64,000 bases of DNA. Origin: Apiospora phragmitis. Its lineage: Eukaryota; Ascomycota; Sordariomycetes; Amphisphaeriales; Apiosporaceae. The notes beneath the pieces were generated by a model. That model saw only the letters and a program-made list of their open reading frames with translations. It did no database searches and was not told the origin of the DNA. A program made the translations under genes and the position numbers. How positions within the stretch are numbered: the first letter of the stretch is position 1; each line of letters begins with the position of its first letter. Location of the stretch: assembly GCA_038363925.1 (NCBI GenBank), contig JAQQWL010000013.1, forward strand, positions 186,001-250,000, given 5' to 3'. This document shows, in pieces, positions 62,020 to 64,000 of this stretch.

Positions 62020-62150
62020 TCCTTCTGTCCGTGTTTCGGAGGAATAGCGCTCGGTTTATGTCTTTGAATTAATTATTAACCAAGGTAATAATTGAATAAA
62101 TGCAGGCCCCCAAGAGACGAACTCAATAGGCGGACAGGAACAAAAGGCGA

Positions 62151-62160
62151 GGTTTAAATA
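62151..62160 (-). promoter_or_regulatory. TATA-like motif of the SDR gene
   Basis: TATTTAAACC on the minus strand, about 135 nt upstream of the SDR start codon. Confidence 0.35.
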
Positions 62161-63051
62161 TCCGCTGCCAAGCCCTGGATCATACCACGTCAAGAGATTC
62201 CTGCAGTCGGCCGGTTCGCCCATTCCTCCCCGCCGATCCCCGATCCATTCTCGCTATTTCGGGGCGGCCCCAAGACGAGTTAGCGGCCCGCGGATCGCAG
62301 AACCAAGCAATGAACAACCCGTGCCGCACGCATGCTGCCGGCGATAATCAACCCCCTTTCGGTGTTACGGTAAACGCCGAAAGCCGCGCGCGACCAACGA
62401 GGTTCTGATGTTCAGACGTCCTTCTAACCCCATCCCCTTCCCCCGGCTCTCACCGCTAAGAGAGATCCGTGGAAGAAAGCCAAGCGGGGTTTGGAGCTTG
62501 CATTAACAAGTATTATTGTCCTTGTTCATGAATAAGCCTAACGGGAGAAAGAACCACCAAGGTAATAAGATATTAATTGCCCCTTGTCTGCCCTTCAGCT
62601 TTCAACGTACAATCCCCAAACGGAAATGTCGCACTCGCATCAAGTACGCTATGGAGAATGGCCAAGGATTCATTTACTCTAATGGTATAGATATCCGTAA
62701 TCTGAATACTCTCAGCTACCACCACTGTCTCTACTGAGTCTAGACCATACTATAACAAAATAAAGATGTATATATGGTGACATATTATTTTATGCCTGTT
62801 TCATAAGCAGGAGCCCATTATCCCAGCTCCGAAGCATCATCGTAAGACGAAGTTTATCCTCTATGCCATTATGTCCGTTTCCCAATCTTCAGATCCCATA
62901 TTCATTATTAAAGTCATTAAACGTAAAGGGGTATTGATGTGTGCAGTACGCATGTCCAAGTCCGAACGCCATTATTCCGTATGCCGTTGCCTGGGGATCT
63001 GGTCAGATCCCAGGATGATTCCCTCTTTTTCTTCTTCTTTTTCCTTCCCCC
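62161..63051. other. Intergenic region, no gene seen
   Basis: GC-rich to about 62420, AT-richer after. Nothing recognisable. Confidence 0.45.
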
Positions 63052-64000
63052 TTACGCGCCAGGAATAGGCGTGAGGAGCAGCACGACCCATTCGGTCACG
63101 CCCATGGCGTTCTTGAGCGGCACCCAGTGACTGTACAAGTGCTCGCTCTTGGGCGTCTTGCCAGTGACAGTAGATGACGCATGGTTCTTCTTCTCCGCCG
63201 GCCCTGCCATCCTCATCGCCTCGCTCGACTCGGAGTAACGTGACTGGTTGCCGTAGACCGCATTCTGCTGCATCGACTGGCGCGGGCTCGTCGACGTCGA
63301 TGTCCTCGCCCCTGCTGTGCTGCTCCGCCGCCGCTTCGAAAGGAGCCCGGGCCGGCCGCCGCTGTTACGGTCGAGCACCATCTTCATCGTCGTGGAGCGG
63401 CCCTCGGCGAGGCGCTCCCGCACAGTGCTCTTGAACGACCGCGTCACCGTGGGCGAGTGCGCCTTATCGGCCAACACTTGGAAGATGTCGGCGCCCGTCA
63501 CGTCCGCCCGGATCGAGAGTAGGTCCACCTGCCGCCTCGTTGTAGTAGGCTACGGGCAGCTTGGGACTGTGCTTCTTACTATTTTTCCCTCCTTGTGACG
63601 ACGCCGAGCCCGATGTCGATGACGACGTAGCTGATGAGGTGCTTGATCCGAACGCAAGAGAGCTCGAGGAAGAATAGGAAGGGTCCATGGTGCGTGGGAG
63701 AGGCCCGATCGAGTCGTTAGTACCGGGCGAAGGGATCGGATCGGACGCTACGTAGCGCAATACCATATAGTGGGAATAGGCTGTAGGGTACACGTGGACC
63801 TGGGCGCGCGGCTGGAATCGCTGTGCCGCGAAGCGGGAGTTCTTAGCTACCTTTTGTTGGCCGGGTATCGGCTCGGAAGGGTCGACAAGGGGCAGCGGAG
63901 GGGCCATGGCGGCCGTCGTTGAGGCGGCACGGCGGCGGAAGCTGTCGAAGAGGCGCCGGGATTTTCCGCCGCTTCGTGCAATACTGTTTCTCCGCCCCTT
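63052..64000 (-). CDS. C-terminal part of an unknown Ser-rich protein (5' truncated by window; one apparent frameshift)
   Basis: The minus-strand frame is open from the window edge through an internal Met at 63907 to about 63530, then continues in another frame to the stop at 63052. The upstream part has FRRRAASTT, LPLVDPSEPIPGQQKVAKNSRFAAQRF and VHVYPTAYSHYMVLRYVASDP, then a Ser-rich low-complexity stretch and KLPVAYYNEA. The downstream part begins VDLLSIRADVTGADIFQVLAD, with basic and Ser/Thr-rich stretches and a final WVPLKNAMGVTEWVVLLLTP. A single extra base in the GCCGCC region (63531-63536) explains the frame change. The protein starts outside the window. I do not recognise the family. 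Confidence 0.55.

Overview
The window looks like nuclear DNA from a filamentous ascomycete, most likely a Sordariomycete. Evidence: short spliceosomal introns of about 50-120 nt (two longer) with GTAAGT/GTATGT donors and CTAAC/CTGAC branch sites; GC-rich exons in more AT-rich intergenic DNA; no operons; TATA and CT-rich promoter stretches; and fungal gene families, namely an AA9 lytic polysaccharide monooxygenase with a CBM1, a cutinase, Sch9, Erg28 and a 2EXR protein. No rRNA, tRNA, CRISPR array or intact transposon was recognised. The genus call is inference.

Layout. 1-541: C-terminal end of an unknown Ser/Asp-rich protein (+). 1288-3027: glucose-6-phosphate isomerase (-). 4395-6647: Sch9-type AGC kinase (-). 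10091-12612: 14-TM-type MFS transporter (+). 12944-13594: small one-TM protein (-). 14242-14816: YCH1/Ibp1-like Cdc25-rhodanese phosphatase (-). 15247-16590: Golgi-type O-fucosyltransferase-like enzyme (-). A 4.8-kb stretch without a recognised gene leads to the secreted AA9-CBM1 enzyme (21372-22512, +). Then come the SAGA/ADA adaptor Ada2 (23273-25115, -), a DUF4267 protein (25790-26263, +) and a 2EXR-domain pseudogene (26903-28045, +).

Next are galactose-1-phosphate uridylyltransferase (28699-30021, +), Erg28 (30203-30745, -), the very-long-chain 3-ketoacyl-CoA reductase (31913-32994, +) and a Nup155/Nup170 nucleoporin (34096-38394, +). The right part holds a Ser/Pro-rich internally repetitive protein (40266-41775, +), a type I membrane protein (44047-44987, +), a TMEM97/EXPERA-type protein (45492-46226, -), a 951-aa glycine-rich repetitive membrane protein (46849-49854, -), two small unknown membrane proteins (52940-53335 and 54587-55480, +), a cutinase (55901-56886, -), a coiled-coil protein (59292-60230, -), an SDR oxidoreductase (60999-62019, -) and a gene cut by the right edge (63052-64000, -).

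The genes do not form one pathway or a secondary-metabolite cluster. They are mostly housekeeping functions (glycolysis, nutrient signalling, chromatin, nuclear pore, sterol and fatty-acid elongation, galactose use) mixed with two secreted plant-polymer-degrading enzymes and several lineage-specific membrane proteins. The two strongest non-annotation signals are these. First, there are ten single-base frameshifts, all at short mono-nucleotide runs, in eight otherwise well-preserved genes; this looks like base-calling or assembly error rather than gene decay. Second, a 2EXR gene is broken by three in-frame stops, each explainable by one C-to-T or G-to-A transition, as expected of repeat-induced point mutation.
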